63,209 nucleotides of DNA from contig QIAN01000054.1 of assembly GCA_003225005.1 (NCBI GenBank), positions 1 through 63,209 of the forward strand, written 5' to 3'. Under the pieces are notes generated by a model, which had not been told where the DNA came from, did not search any database, and saw nothing but the letters and a program-made list of their open reading frames with translations. Both the position numbers and the translations under genes were made by a program. Below, one piece after another: positions 6,435 to 14,631 of this stretch. This DNA is from Acidobacteriota bacterium (GTDB taxonomy: Bacteria; Acidobacteriota; Terriglobia; Terriglobales; Acidobacteriaceae). Position 1 is the first letter of the stretch. The number at the start of each line of letters is the position of its first letter.

Positions 6435-8687
6435 ATGACAACTAATTCCAACCTCGGCAAGAATTCGCGACTGTATCTGTTGGGCGCGATGCTCTTATTT
6501 TGGTGCGTGGCGATCTGCGGCCGCCTGGTCTATTTGCAGATTTTCCGTTACGGCAGCTTTGTGAGGCAGGCGGAGCATCAGCAACAGCGTGGGTTTGATG
6601 TTTCGGCGAACCGTGGCGTTATTTACGACCGCGCCGGGCGCGAGCTGGCGATGTCGATCCAGGTGGATTCGGCGTTTGCCGTCCCCACTGAAATCCCCGA
6701 CCTTCCGAGCACGATCTCTTTGATCAGCCGCATCACCAAAGAAGATCCGCGTGTTGTGCTGTCCGATTGCCGCAACCACAAAACCTTTTGTTGGGTGGCG
6801 CGGAAGGCGGACGAAGAGACCATTGACCGCATCAAATCACTAAACCTGAGGGGAATTCACTTTCAGAAGGAATCGAGACGCTTCTATCCCAAGCGAGAAC
6901 TGGCCGCGCAGGTCATTGGAGACGTGGGCACGGACGACGGCGGCCTGAGCGGGATTGAACGCGAGTTTGACGACGAGCTTCGCGGGCGCACGGGCAAGAT
7001 GTCGATCTCGGTGGACGCGCGCAAGCAATGGTTCTCGAGCATCCAGAAGCGACCGGAGCCGGGCGAGAACCTGGTCCTCACCATTGACCAGAATATCCAG
7101 TACATTGCGGAGCGCGAACTCGAACAAGCGATGCATGACACGCAAGCCATTGCCGGCACCGTAGTGGTGGAGAATCCGCACACCGGGGAAATTCTGGCTT
7201 TGGCCAACCGGCCAACGTTCAATCCGAATCTGCGCAAGCAAGTTACCCCTGCGGCCATGAAGAACCGCGCCGTGAGCGACGTGTATGAGCCGGGATCGAC
7301 GTTCAAGTTGGTGACGATTTCGGCAGCTCTGGAAGAGAAGGTCACGAATCCAAGCGAAGTGTTCGACTGCCAGATGGGATCGATTGTCTACAACGGCATG
7401 CGCATTCGCGACAGCAAACCGCATGGCTTGCTGCCGGTGTGGGGGGTGCTGGCGGAATCGAGCGATGTGGGAGCGATCAAGATTGCGCTGCGGCTGGGGG
7501 AAGACAGGTTTTACCGATACATTCGCGCCTATGGATTTGGGCAACAGACCGGGATCGAGTTGCCGGGGGAAACACGGGGACTGACCAAGCCGGTGAGCCG
7601 GTGGTCGAAAGTGTCGATCGCAGCGATTTCTATGGGGCAAGAAATTGGCATTTCGCCTTTGCAACTCACGGGCCTGATCTCAACCTTTGCCAATGATGGT
7701 GTGTGGGTTGCGCCGCGCATCGTGGCAGGAACGGTACCGTCGCATGCCGATCCAAAGACCGCGCCGCAGACGGTCACGTTTCATCCGGCCAACCAGCATC
7801 GCGTGATTTCGTCATTTACGGCGGCAGAGATGCGGTCCATGATGCAGAAAGTTGTGCTCGAAGGCACGGGGCGCAAGGCAATTCTGGAAGGATATTCGGC
7901 CGCGGGGAAGACAGGGACAGCGCAGAAAGTAGATCCGGCGACGGGCGCTTATTCGAAAACAAAATATGTCGGATCGTTCGCGGGATTTGCGCCGGTAAAT
8001 AATCCGCAGATTGTGGTCGCGGTAATTCTGGATTCGGCAGTAGGACTGCACCAAGGTGGGCAAGTTTCAGCGCCAGTGTTTCGTAGAGTTGCGCAGCAGG
8101 CGCTGGAGTACCTGCACGTGCCTCACGATCTACCGCTGGCGCCGCAACATCAGTTGCTGCTGGCTTCAGCAAAGGCAAGAGATAAAGATTTGGAAGAGGG
8201 CACGCCTGACCATCCCGGAGAGCCGCTGGAGACGGCAGAGGTGAACGGGGATTCCTCAGAGCCAGCGTCTGGGGGGCCAGGTGTGGCACAGGCGCCCGTT
8301 CGGCAGGCTCAGAAGACGCCCTTAACCGCGAATGCTGCAGCCGATGGACACATCGTGCAAGCGGCAATGCGAGAGGGCGAGTTGGGGCATGAATTCCCAG
8401 TTGGAAAACGGCAAACGCTCCAGCCGACGGATCCGAGCGCAATGGATGCAGCAGCGGCAGCGCAAACCAAGCTACCTGTAAGTGGCACCGTGGTCTTAGA
8501 CGTCGAGCAAGGCGGTATAGAGGTTCCGTCCTTTGTGGGAAAGACCGTGCGGGCTGCGGTTGAATCCGCCGAGGATGCCGGGCTGCAGTTGGAAGCAGTA
8601 GGCAGCGGCGTGGGCCGGCTGCAGTCGCCGCCAGCAGGAACGCACGTAGCGGCGGGCTCGCGGGTGACGGTGCAGTTCGGGCGGTAA
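6435..8687 (+). CDS. ftsI: Division transpeptidase FtsI (PBP3) with C-terminal PASTA domain
   Basis: A 750-residue class B penicillin-binding protein that crosslinks septal peptidoglycan. There is an N-terminal membrane anchor (about 13-30), then a PBP dimerisation domain and a transpeptidase domain. The three active-site motifs are S288-TFK (serine nucleophile), S342-S-D and K492-TG. After the catalytic domain comes a poorly conserved Ala/Pro/Glu-rich linker of roughly 110 residues and one PASTA domain (about 690-750, VPSFVGKTVRAAVESAEDAGL). PASTA-bearing FtsI/SpoVD types occur outside Proteobacteria. The usual next genes (murE, murF, mraY) are absent; gcvT follows instead. Confidence 0.93.
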   Translation: MTTNSNLGKNSRLYLLGAMLLFWCVAICGRLVYLQIFRYGSFVRQAEHQQQRGFDVSANRGVIYDRAGRELAMSIQVDSAFAVPTEIPDLPSTISLISRITKEDPRVVLSDCRNHKTFCWVARKADEETIDRIKSLNLRGIHFQKESRRFYPKRELAAQVIGDVGTDDGGLSGIEREFDDELRGRTGKMSISVDARKQWFSSIQKRPEPGENLVLTIDQNIQYIAERELEQAMHDTQAIAGTVVVENPHTGEILALANRPTFNPNLRKQVTPAAMKNRAVSDVYEPGSTFKLVTISAALEEKVTNPSEVFDCQMGSIVYNGMRIRDSKPHGLLPVWGVLAESSDVGAIKIALRLGEDRFYRYIRAYGFGQQTGIELPGETRGLTKPVSRWSKVSIAAISMGQEIGISPLQLTGLISTFANDGVWVAPRIVAGTVPSHADPKTAPQTVTFHPANQHRVISSFTAAEMRSMMQKVVLEGTGRKAILEGYSAAGKTGTAQKVDPATGAYSKTKYVGSFAGFAPVNNPQIVVAVILDSAVGLHQGGQVSAPVFRRVAQQALEYLHVPHDLPLAPQHQLLLASAKARDKDLEEGTPDHPGEPLETAEVNGDSSEPASGGPGVAQAPVRQAQKTPLTANAAADGHIVQAAMREGELGHEFPVGKRQTLQPTDPSAMDAAAAAQTKLPVSGTVVLDVEQGGIEVPSFVGKTVRAAVESAEDAGLQLEAVGSGVGRLQSPPAGTHVAAGSRVTVQFGR

Positions 8688-8810
8688 CAGACAAAAACAT
8701 CTTAACCTCTGTGCTAAGCCTTCCCGTTTGACCGCCTGAAAAAGCGCATGGTACGGTAAACAGTCACACCATACTGGCAGACTAGCCGCTGCCCTCAGGC
8801 TGAGGTTTTC

Positions 8811-9980
8811 TTGTCCGCTGTTGAGGCGACCACGCACGAACCTTCGACTACTCCCTCCGTACGAAAAACTCCACTGAACGCCGTCCATCGCCAGATGGGG
8901 GCGAAGATGGTGGAGTTCAATGGCTGGGACATGCCAGTGGAGTATCCGGCGTCGGTTGGCGGCATCATGGTCGAGCACATGGCGGTGCGAACTGGCGTTG
9001 GCATCTTCGACGTTAGCCACATGGGAGACATCCGCCTGGCGGGACCGCAGGCGCTGGCGGCAGTGCAGCACATTTCGATGAATGATGCCTCGCGGCTGGC
9101 AGCGAGGCAAGCGCAATATTCGGCGCTACTCTATCCGCAGGGGACTTTCGTGGACGACGTGATCGTTCACCGTCTAGGCGAGGATGAGTATCTGCTTGTG
9201 ATCAATGCGGGCACCCGCGAAAAAGATTTCAGCTGGGTGCGGGAGAATACGCGGCAATTTGACTGCGCGGTCGAGAATCTGTCAGACGACTTCACGCAGA
9301 TTGCGATCCAAGGGCCGAAAGCCGTCAACCTGCTGCGGAAACTGACTGACGCAGATTTGGGCGCGGTGAGGTTTTATTGGGTCACGCGAGGATCAATATC
9401 TGGACTCAAGAACATTTTGATTGCGCGCACTGGTTATACGGCTGAAGACGGGTTCGAGATTTATGTTCCGGCGGATGAGGGGACTAGCACTCGGGTGTGG
9501 CATGAGATTCAAAAGGCGGGTAAGGAGTTCGGAGTCGTTCCGTGCGGCCTTGGTGCGCGCAATACTCTGCGCCTCGAAGGCAAGCTTCCGCTCTATGGCC
9601 ACGAGATTTCGGATACGATCAATGTATGGGAAGCGGGACTGGACCGCTTCTGCAAGATGGAGAAAGCCGAGTTCATCGGTCGGGCCGCGCTGGAGAAAGC
9701 CAAAGCTGCGGGCGTGAAGCGCACTTTGGTGGGTCTCGAGATGACCGAGCGCGGAATCGCGCGCGATGGATATAAGGTGCAGGCTGCCGACGGTCGCGAA
9801 ATTGGATATGTCACCAGTGGATCTCCGGCGCCATTTTTGAAGAAGAATATCGCACTGGCTTACGTTCCGCCGGAGTTTGCGGCGGTGGGGTCGGCTTTGC
9901 AGGTAGAAGTCCGTGGGCGGGGCGTGGGGGCGCAGGTGGTGCCGACGCCGTTTTATAAGCGGCCGAAGAAAACGGCTTAA
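8811..9980 (+). CDS. gcvT: Glycine cleavage system T protein (aminomethyltransferase)
   Basis: A 389-residue tetrahydrofolate-dependent aminomethyltransferase. It takes the aminomethyl group from lipoyl-GcvH and yields methylene-THF and ammonia. Family segments include TPLNAVHRQMGAKMVEFNGWDMPVEY, FDVSHMGDI, RTGYTAEDGFEIY, CGLGARNTLRLE and YVTSGSPAP. The start is a TTG at 8811 after TGAGG. Later ATGs would remove the conserved N-terminal TPL...GAKM segment, so TTG is the best choice. It opens the gcvT-gcvH-gcvPA-gcvPB run. No glycine riboswitch is recognised in the 120 bp upstream. Confidence 0.95.
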   Translation: MSAVEATTHEPSTTPSVRKTPLNAVHRQMGAKMVEFNGWDMPVEYPASVGGIMVEHMAVRTGVGIFDVSHMGDIRLAGPQALAAVQHISMNDASRLAARQAQYSALLYPQGTFVDDVIVHRLGEDEYLLVINAGTREKDFSWVRENTRQFDCAVENLSDDFTQIAIQGPKAVNLLRKLTDADLGAVRFYWVTRGSISGLKNILIARTGYTAEDGFEIYVPADEGTSTRVWHEIQKAGKEFGVVPCGLGARNTLRLEGKLPLYGHEISDTINVWEAGLDRFCKMEKAEFIGRAALEKAKAAGVKRTLVGLEMTERGIARDGYKVQAADGREIGYVTSGSPAPFLKKNIALAYVPPEFAAVGSALQVEVRGRGVGAQVVPTPFYKRPKKTA

Positions 9981-10008
9981 CCACAGCTGACACAGAGGGG
10001 CACGGAGG
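9978..10008 (+). repeat. Copy of the TTAACCACAGAG dispersed repeat
   Basis: Immediately at the gcvT stop codon the sequence reads TTAACCACAGCTGACACAGA and then GGGGCACGGAGG. The same CACAGAGG-type repeat occurs at 18165, 25128 and (reversed) 25690, with a worn copy near 23280. In gcvT and the thiolase gene the repeat begins exactly at the TAA stop. Confidence 0.6.
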
Positions 10009-10088
10009 ATTTTCGATTGCCGATTTGGACATAACTGGACCGGGCGACGGGAAGACCAGCAACGAGCTAGGAGCTAGACGCACTCATC

Positions 10089-10478
10089 ATGGCCTATCCA
10101 ATTGATCGTAAGTACACAAAAGAGCATGAGTGGATTCAAGCCACCGGCACGACGGCAGCCATTGGCATCACCGCCTATGCGCAGGAGTCGTTAGGCGATA
10201 TCGTGTTTGTCGAGTTGCCCAAAGTGGGCGCCGAGCTATCCGCAGGGAAGACTTTTGGCACGGTGGAGTCGGCGAAGGCAGTGTCGGATTTGTATGCTCC
10301 GGCCTCGGGGACGGTCACCGAGGTCAACGGGGATTTGGCAACATCGCCGGAGAAAGTGAACAAAGATCCGAATGGCTCGTGGATGGTGAAGATCACGCTG
10401 AAGAATCCCAGCGAGTTGGGGGCACTGCTTTCCGCCGCTGACTATGAGAAGTTCGTGGCGGAAGAAGCAGGTCACTAG
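10089..10478 (+). CDS. gcvH: Glycine cleavage system H protein
   Basis: A 129-residue lipoyl carrier protein that shuttles the aminomethyl intermediate between the P, T and L proteins. The lipoylation lysine lies in ESAKAVSD, inside the usual hammerhead fold (FGTVESAKAVSDLYAP...GTVTEVN). The N-terminal KYTKEHEW and the GITAYAQESLGDIVFVELP segment are family hallmarks. Length is normal. It lies 108 bp after gcvT, the gap being filled by repeat-like sequence, and 176 bp before gcvPA. Confidence 0.96.
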   Translation: MAYPIDRKYTKEHEWIQATGTTAAIGITAYAQESLGDIVFVELPKVGAELSAGKTFGTVESAKAVSDLYAPASGTVTEVNGDLATSPEKVNKDPNGSWMVKITLKNPSELGALLSAADYEKFVAEEAGH

Positions 10479-10654
10479 GAGGAGGATTGTCCATTTTCGA
10501 TTTGCAATTGCCCGATTGGAACATTAGCGGGACGCTTGACAATTGGTTGGCAATTGGAGCTCCAATACTGTCCACATGGATTTTGCAGCCACTTCAACCG
10601 GCGTATTTGCTCGCGCAATCCAACTGACCTTGGGTTACATCTAATCAACTTCTT

Positions 10655-12037
10655 ATGCGCTATTTGCCCAAATCTCCTGCTGATCGCGAAGCCATGCTCA
10701 AGGCCATTGGCTTGCGCTCGCTGGACGAATTGTTTGCTCCGATTCCTGCAGAATACCGCCTGAGCCGTGACCTGAAAGTTCCGCGCCAGATGGCGGAATC
10801 GGAAATTGTGGAATGGTTTAAGGAGCGCTCGCGGGAAAACGGTGAGGGCTACACCAGCTTCTTGGGTGCGGGTGCTTATTTTCACTACCGACCCGTCGTC
10901 ATTGACTCGCTGATTTCGCGCGGCGAGTTCCTCACGGCCTACACACCCTACCAGGCGGAGATTTCGCAGGGGACGCTGCAGTCCATTTTTGAATTTCAGA
11001 CCATGATTTGCGAGCTCACTGGCATGGAGGTGGCCAACGCTTCCATGTATGACGGCTCAACCGCCGCGGCCGAAGCCGTGATGATGGCGGTGCGCCTTAC
11101 CGGCCGGCGTTCCGTGGTGGTCGCACGGAGTTTGCATCCTGAGTATCGCGAGGTGCTGACCACGTATGCGACGCACCAAGGGATGCCGCTGGCGGTCGTT
11201 GGTTTTGGCGATGACGGTCGCGTGAATTTGGAGGAACTCGCCAAGGCCGTTTCTGGGGAGACGGCGTGCCTTTTGATTCAGTCCCCAAATTTCTTCGGCA
11301 CCATTGAGGACGCTGACGCCATTGCAGAGATCGCGCACAAGAATGGCGCCATGCTAGTGGTTTCGATTGCCGAAGCGTTATCGCTGGGAATTGTCGAACC
11401 GCCGCGGCACGCTGACGTCATTGCCATGGAAGCACAATCGTTCGGGGTGCCGGTGGCATTCGGCGGTCCCTACTGCGGGGTGATTGCCACGCGAGAGAAA
11501 TTTGTGCGGCAAATGCCGGGCCGGCTGGTAGGTCAGACTACGGACAAACAGGGAAAACGTGGCTTCGTGCTGACGCTGGCGACGCGAGAGCAGCACATCC
11601 GGCGGGAGAAGGCGACGTCGAATATTTGCACCAATCAGGCGCTGGTAGCACTGATGGTCAATATCTTTATGACGATTTACGGCAAGGCCGGGCTTAGAGA
11701 GCTGGCGAAGCAAAATCTGGCAAAGACGGCGTACGCGGCCGAACAGTTCGGCAAGCAGGGCAAGCTGCTGTTTACAGGCGCACCGCGGTTCAACGAGTTC
11801 GTGGTCGCGACCAGCGAAGATCCTTATGCCATCAATAGCCGTTTGCTTGGGCACAAGACCGTTGGCGGATTGCCGTTGAAGAAATTCTTCCCCGAATTGG
11901 GGAATGCAGCTTTGTGGTGCTGCACGGAAATGACGACGCGGACGGCGATTGATACGGCCGTTGGCCTGGTCGCCGAAAGCGAGAGCTCCGTGCGCTCTTT
12001 GAAACGAGAAGCTGACGTGGAAGAGGTGGCGCGATGA
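10655..12037 (+). CDS. gcvPA: Glycine dehydrogenase (decarboxylating) subunit 1
   Basis: A 460-residue alpha subunit of the split P protein, which with subunit 2 decarboxylates glycine onto GcvH. It begins with [18 protein letters not shown] and shows [50 protein letters not shown] and [10 protein letters not shown]. Acidobacteria and Gram-positives usually have this two-gene P protein. The gene overlaps gcvPB by four bases (ATGA), so the two subunits are translationally coupled. The PLP lysine is on the partner subunit. Confidence 0.95.
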   Translation: MRYLPKSPADREAMLKAIGLRSLDELFAPIPAEYRLSRDLKVPRQMAESEIVEWFKERSRENGEGYTSFLGAGAYFHYRPVVIDSLISRGEFLTAYTPYQAEISQGTLQSIFEFQTMICELTGMEVANASMYDGSTAAAEAVMMAVRLTGRRSVVVARSLHPEYREVLTTYATHQGMPLAVVGFGDDGRVNLEELAKAVSGETACLLIQSPNFFGTIEDADAIAEIAHKNGAMLVVSIAEALSLGIVEPPRHADVIAMEAQSFGVPVAFGGPYCGVIATREKFVRQMPGRLVGQTTDKQGKRGFVLTLATREQHIRREKATSNICTNQALVALMVNIFMTIYGKAGLRELAKQNLAKTAYAAEQFGKQGKLLFTGAPRFNEFVVATSEDPYAINSRLLGHKTVGGLPLKKFFPELGNAALWCCTEMTTRTAIDTAVGLVAESESSVRSLKREADVEEVAR

Positions 12038-13524
12038 AGCACATGACGCGCAAGGCCACTCGTCACGTCAATCAGAACGAAGGATTGATTTTTGAGAAAT
12101 CATCCGCAGGCAAGGGCGCTTGGAAGCTGCCGCCACTGGATGTGCCGGAAGTGGACACCAAGAAGCTCCTGGGATCGTCAGAGAGAAAAGACCTGGGAAA
12201 TATGCCGGAGGTCAGCGAGATCGAGATCATTCGCCACTTCACGCGACTTTCTACGTGGAATTACGCGATCGATCTGGGGATGTACCCCCTGGGCTCCTGC
12301 ACAATGAAGTACAACCCACGAGTGAACGAGCATGTGGCGCGAGTCGAAGGTTTAGCCGACGGTCATCCGTATCAGCCGGAGAAAGTTTCGCAAGGCGCTC
12401 TGCGCATTCTGCAAACGCTGAGTGAATGTCTGATTGACATCACAGGGATGGATGCCATCACGCTGCAGCCCGCGGCTGGAGCGCATGGCGAGATGACCGG
12501 CCTACTGATGGTGCGGGCTTACCACCAGTCGAAGGGCAATGCGCGGAAGAAAATTCTCATTCCAGACTCGGCGCACGGAACAAATCCGGCGACTGCCGCG
12601 ATGGTGAACTACGCGGTCGAGAATCTGAAATCTGATGCTCGCGGCATGGTTGACGTTGCGGCTTTGGAATCGCAGATGAACGAAGATGTCGCGGCACTCA
12701 TGCTCACCAATCCCAACACGCTGGGTGTCTTCGAGCAGCAGATCCACAAGATCGCCGACATTCTCCACGCCAAGGGCGGCCTGCTTTATATGGACGGCGC
12801 GAACATGAACGCGCTGGTGGGTAAAGTGCGCCCCGGGGATTTCGGAGTGGATGTGATGCATCTGAACCTGCATAAGACTTTCTCGACTCCGCATGGAGGC
12901 GGCGGGCCGGGATCGGGACCGGTGGCGATCAAGAAAAGTCTCGAGCCGTTTCTGCCCACACCAGTCGTCATTGCCAAGCCTGATGGAACTTTGGGCTTTG
13001 AATACAACCGGCCAAAATCGGTGGGCCGCGTACGCGCCTTCTACGGTAACTTTGGGATGTTTGTTCGCGCGTTGGCTTACATCATGGCGAATGGGCCCGA
13101 TGGTCTCCGGCAGACTACGGAAGACGCTGTGCTTAACGCGAACTACATGCGCAAAGGGCTCGAAGCGACTTACGATCTGCCGTATTCCACGCCGACCATG
13201 CACGAAGTCGTCTTCAGCGATAAATTACAGGCCAAAAATGGCGTCCGCACCATGGATATCGCCAAGCGGCTTATCGACTACGGATTCCATCCTTATACGA
13301 CCGCGTTTCCGCTGATTGTGCCGGGCGCCATGATGATCGAGCCCACTGAAAGCGAATCCAAAGAAGAAATGGATTTATTCATCGAGGCAATGACGTCGAT
13401 CGCGGAAGAAGTGCAGGAAGATCCGCAGCTTGTGCTGGATGCTCCACATTCGACGCGAGTTTCGCGGCTCGATGAAACTGCGGCGGCGCGGAAACCCGTG
13501 CTTCGTTGGAAGCCTGGGAACTGA
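12034..13524 (+). CDS. gcvPB: Glycine dehydrogenase (decarboxylating) subunit 2
   Basis: A 496-residue beta subunit carrying the PLP cofactor. The Schiff-base lysine is K281 in [19 protein letters not shown]. Other conserved parts are [42 protein letters not shown] and [14 protein letters not shown]. Together with GcvPA it forms the P protein of the glycine cleavage complex. The L protein (lipoamide dehydrogenase) is not in the window. It is the last gene of the run; a palindromic repeat follows. Confidence 0.95.
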   Translation: MKHMTRKATRHVNQNEGLIFEKSSAGKGAWKLPPLDVPEVDTKKLLGSSERKDLGNMPEVSEIEIIRHFTRLSTWNYAIDLGMYPLGSCTMKYNPRVNEHVARVEGLADGHPYQPEKVSQGALRILQTLSECLIDITGMDAITLQPAAGAHGEMTGLLMVRAYHQSKGNARKKILIPDSAHGTNPATAAMVNYAVENLKSDARGMVDVAALESQMNEDVAALMLTNPNTLGVFEQQIHKIADILHAKGGLLYMDGANMNALVGKVRPGDFGVDVMHLNLHKTFSTPHGGGGPGSGPVAIKKSLEPFLPTPVVIAKPDGTLGFEYNRPKSVGRVRAFYGNFGMFVRALAYIMANGPDGLRQTTEDAVLNANYMRKGLEATYDLPYSTPTMHEVVFSDKLQAKNGVRTMDIAKRLIDYGFHPYTTAFPLIVPGAMMIEPTESESKEEMDLFIEAMTSIAEEVQEDPQLVLDAPHSTRVSRLDETAAARKPVLRWKPGN

Positions 13525-13542
13525 TTTTCAATTGTCTGCGGA

Positions 13543-13612
13543 TATCTCAGGGGCTAAAGCCCGCTCTTTAGCGGCTCCAGATGGCACGTCTTCAAGCCGT
13601 GCGCCTTCCTAA
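13543..13612. repeat. Palindromic GGGGCTAAAGCCC-type intergenic repeat
   Basis: After gcvPB the sequence contains CAGGGGCTAAAGCCCGC, then TTTAGCGGCTCC, then GGCACGTCTTCAAGCCGTGC, a string of short imperfect hairpins. It has the look of the dispersed palindromic elements found in acidobacterial genomes (recalled, not searched). It may also serve as a transcription end for the gcv operon, though no T-run follows directly. Confidence 0.5.
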
Positions 13613-13670
13613 AGCGATTTTGGAGCCCGCTATTGTTCAACGAACAACTCTTTAAAACATCGAAAACTCT

Positions 13671-14540
13671 TCAGAAACGCAGCTTGCTGAGATAGTCGTA
13701 GCTGATCTTAATGCTCTCAATCGGCGCTTGCGGCTTGTCGTGTTCGACGATGTAGTGCTTGATGCCGGCCTTCTCCGATTGCCCGAGAATGCGCTTCCAG
13801 TCAATGATGCCGCTGCCGACCTCGGTCATGTCTTTGAGCGAGTCACCGAAGTCCTGGCCCCCGGCGGCTGAAACCTTGGGGAGCTTCTTCATGTCCTTCA
13901 CGTGAACAAGCGGAAAGCGTCCGGGATAGCGGTTGAAATAGGTCAGGGGATCCGCACCGGCGACCGTGATCCAGCACAGGTCCAGCTCCATTTTCACCAG
14001 GTCAGGATCACACTGCTCCAGCAGCATGTCGTAGGGCAGCTTTCCGTTTACCGGGAGGAACTCGAACCAGTGATTGTGATAGGCGAACTGAATGCCGGAT
14101 TTCTTGCTGATTTCTCCGGCATGATTGAAGGTATCGATGGCACGTTTCCAACCGTCGGGCTGCTTACGCAGCTCTTCCGGTATCCACGGGCACACGATGT
14201 AACTCTGGCCGATAGTCTTAGATGAATCGATGACGGAAGGCCATTGGTCGCTGAGCACAGCGTATTCGACGTGACACGAAGGCGAGGTGAGGCCATTGCG
14301 ATCGATCACGGCTCGGACCTGCTCCGGCGTGCGGCCGAAGTAGCCGGCGAATTCGACTTCCTTGTAGCCGATGGAAGCGACCTTGGCGATGGTGCCGTCG
14401 AAGGCGGCCTTCATCTGGTCGCGCACGGTATAAAGCTGCAAGCCGATCTTTTCAATTCGGTTCTCGGCAGCGGCCGAACTCAGGTGACGAGGAAGAACTG
14501 CGGCGGCGGTAAGAATCTCGAGAAAGGTTCGGCGGTTCAT
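13671..14540 (-). CDS. Tat-exported sugar phosphate isomerase/epimerase-like protein
   Basis: A TIM-barrel protein of the xylose isomerase-like superfamily. The ATG at 14540 gives MNRRTFLEILTAAAVLPRHLSSAAA, a Tat signal (RRTFL plus a hydrophobic stretch). An upstream start at 14603 would spoil this and is not used. The barrel shows IGLQLYTVRDQM, FAGYFGRTPEQV, FAYHNHWFEF, MELDLCWITVAGADP, LVHVKDMK and IVEHDKP, with the metal-binding His/Asp/Glu pattern of the AP endonuclease 2-like fold. The substrate is unknown, probably a sugar in the periplasm. The final product is about 289 residues. It follows the kinase gene on the same strand with an 91-bp gap. Confidence 0.8.
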   Translation of the reverse strand: MNRRTFLEILTAAAVLPRHLSSAAAENRIEKIGLQLYTVRDQMKAAFDGTIAKVASIGYKEVEFAGYFGRTPEQVRAVIDRNGLTSPSCHVEYAVLSDQWPSVIDSSKTIGQSYIVCPWIPEELRKQPDGWKRAIDTFNHAGEISKKSGIQFAYHNHWFEFLPVNGKLPYDMLLEQCDPDLVKMELDLCWITVAGADPLTYFNRYPGRFPLVHVKDMKKLPKVSAAGGQDFGDSLKDMTEVGSGIIDWKRILGQSEKAGIKHYIVEHDKPQAPIESIKISYDYLSKLRF

Positions 14541-14631
14541 GCCGGAGATAATACTAGAAGTCGTCTCATAAATGTACTGGCAACCGGCTTTTGCGATTCG
14601 CAAGCCGCGATCTGAGGACGTTACAACTTGG

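Noticed and set aside
7816..8700. Long minus-strand frame opposite the end of ftsI
   Set aside because: Arises from codon bias of the Ala/Pro linker; the plus-strand product has clear PBP and PASTA motifs.
8688..8810. Possible glycine riboswitch before gcvT
   Set aside because: A small hairpin (CCTCA-GGC-TGAGG) is present but I do not find the conserved aptamer cores.
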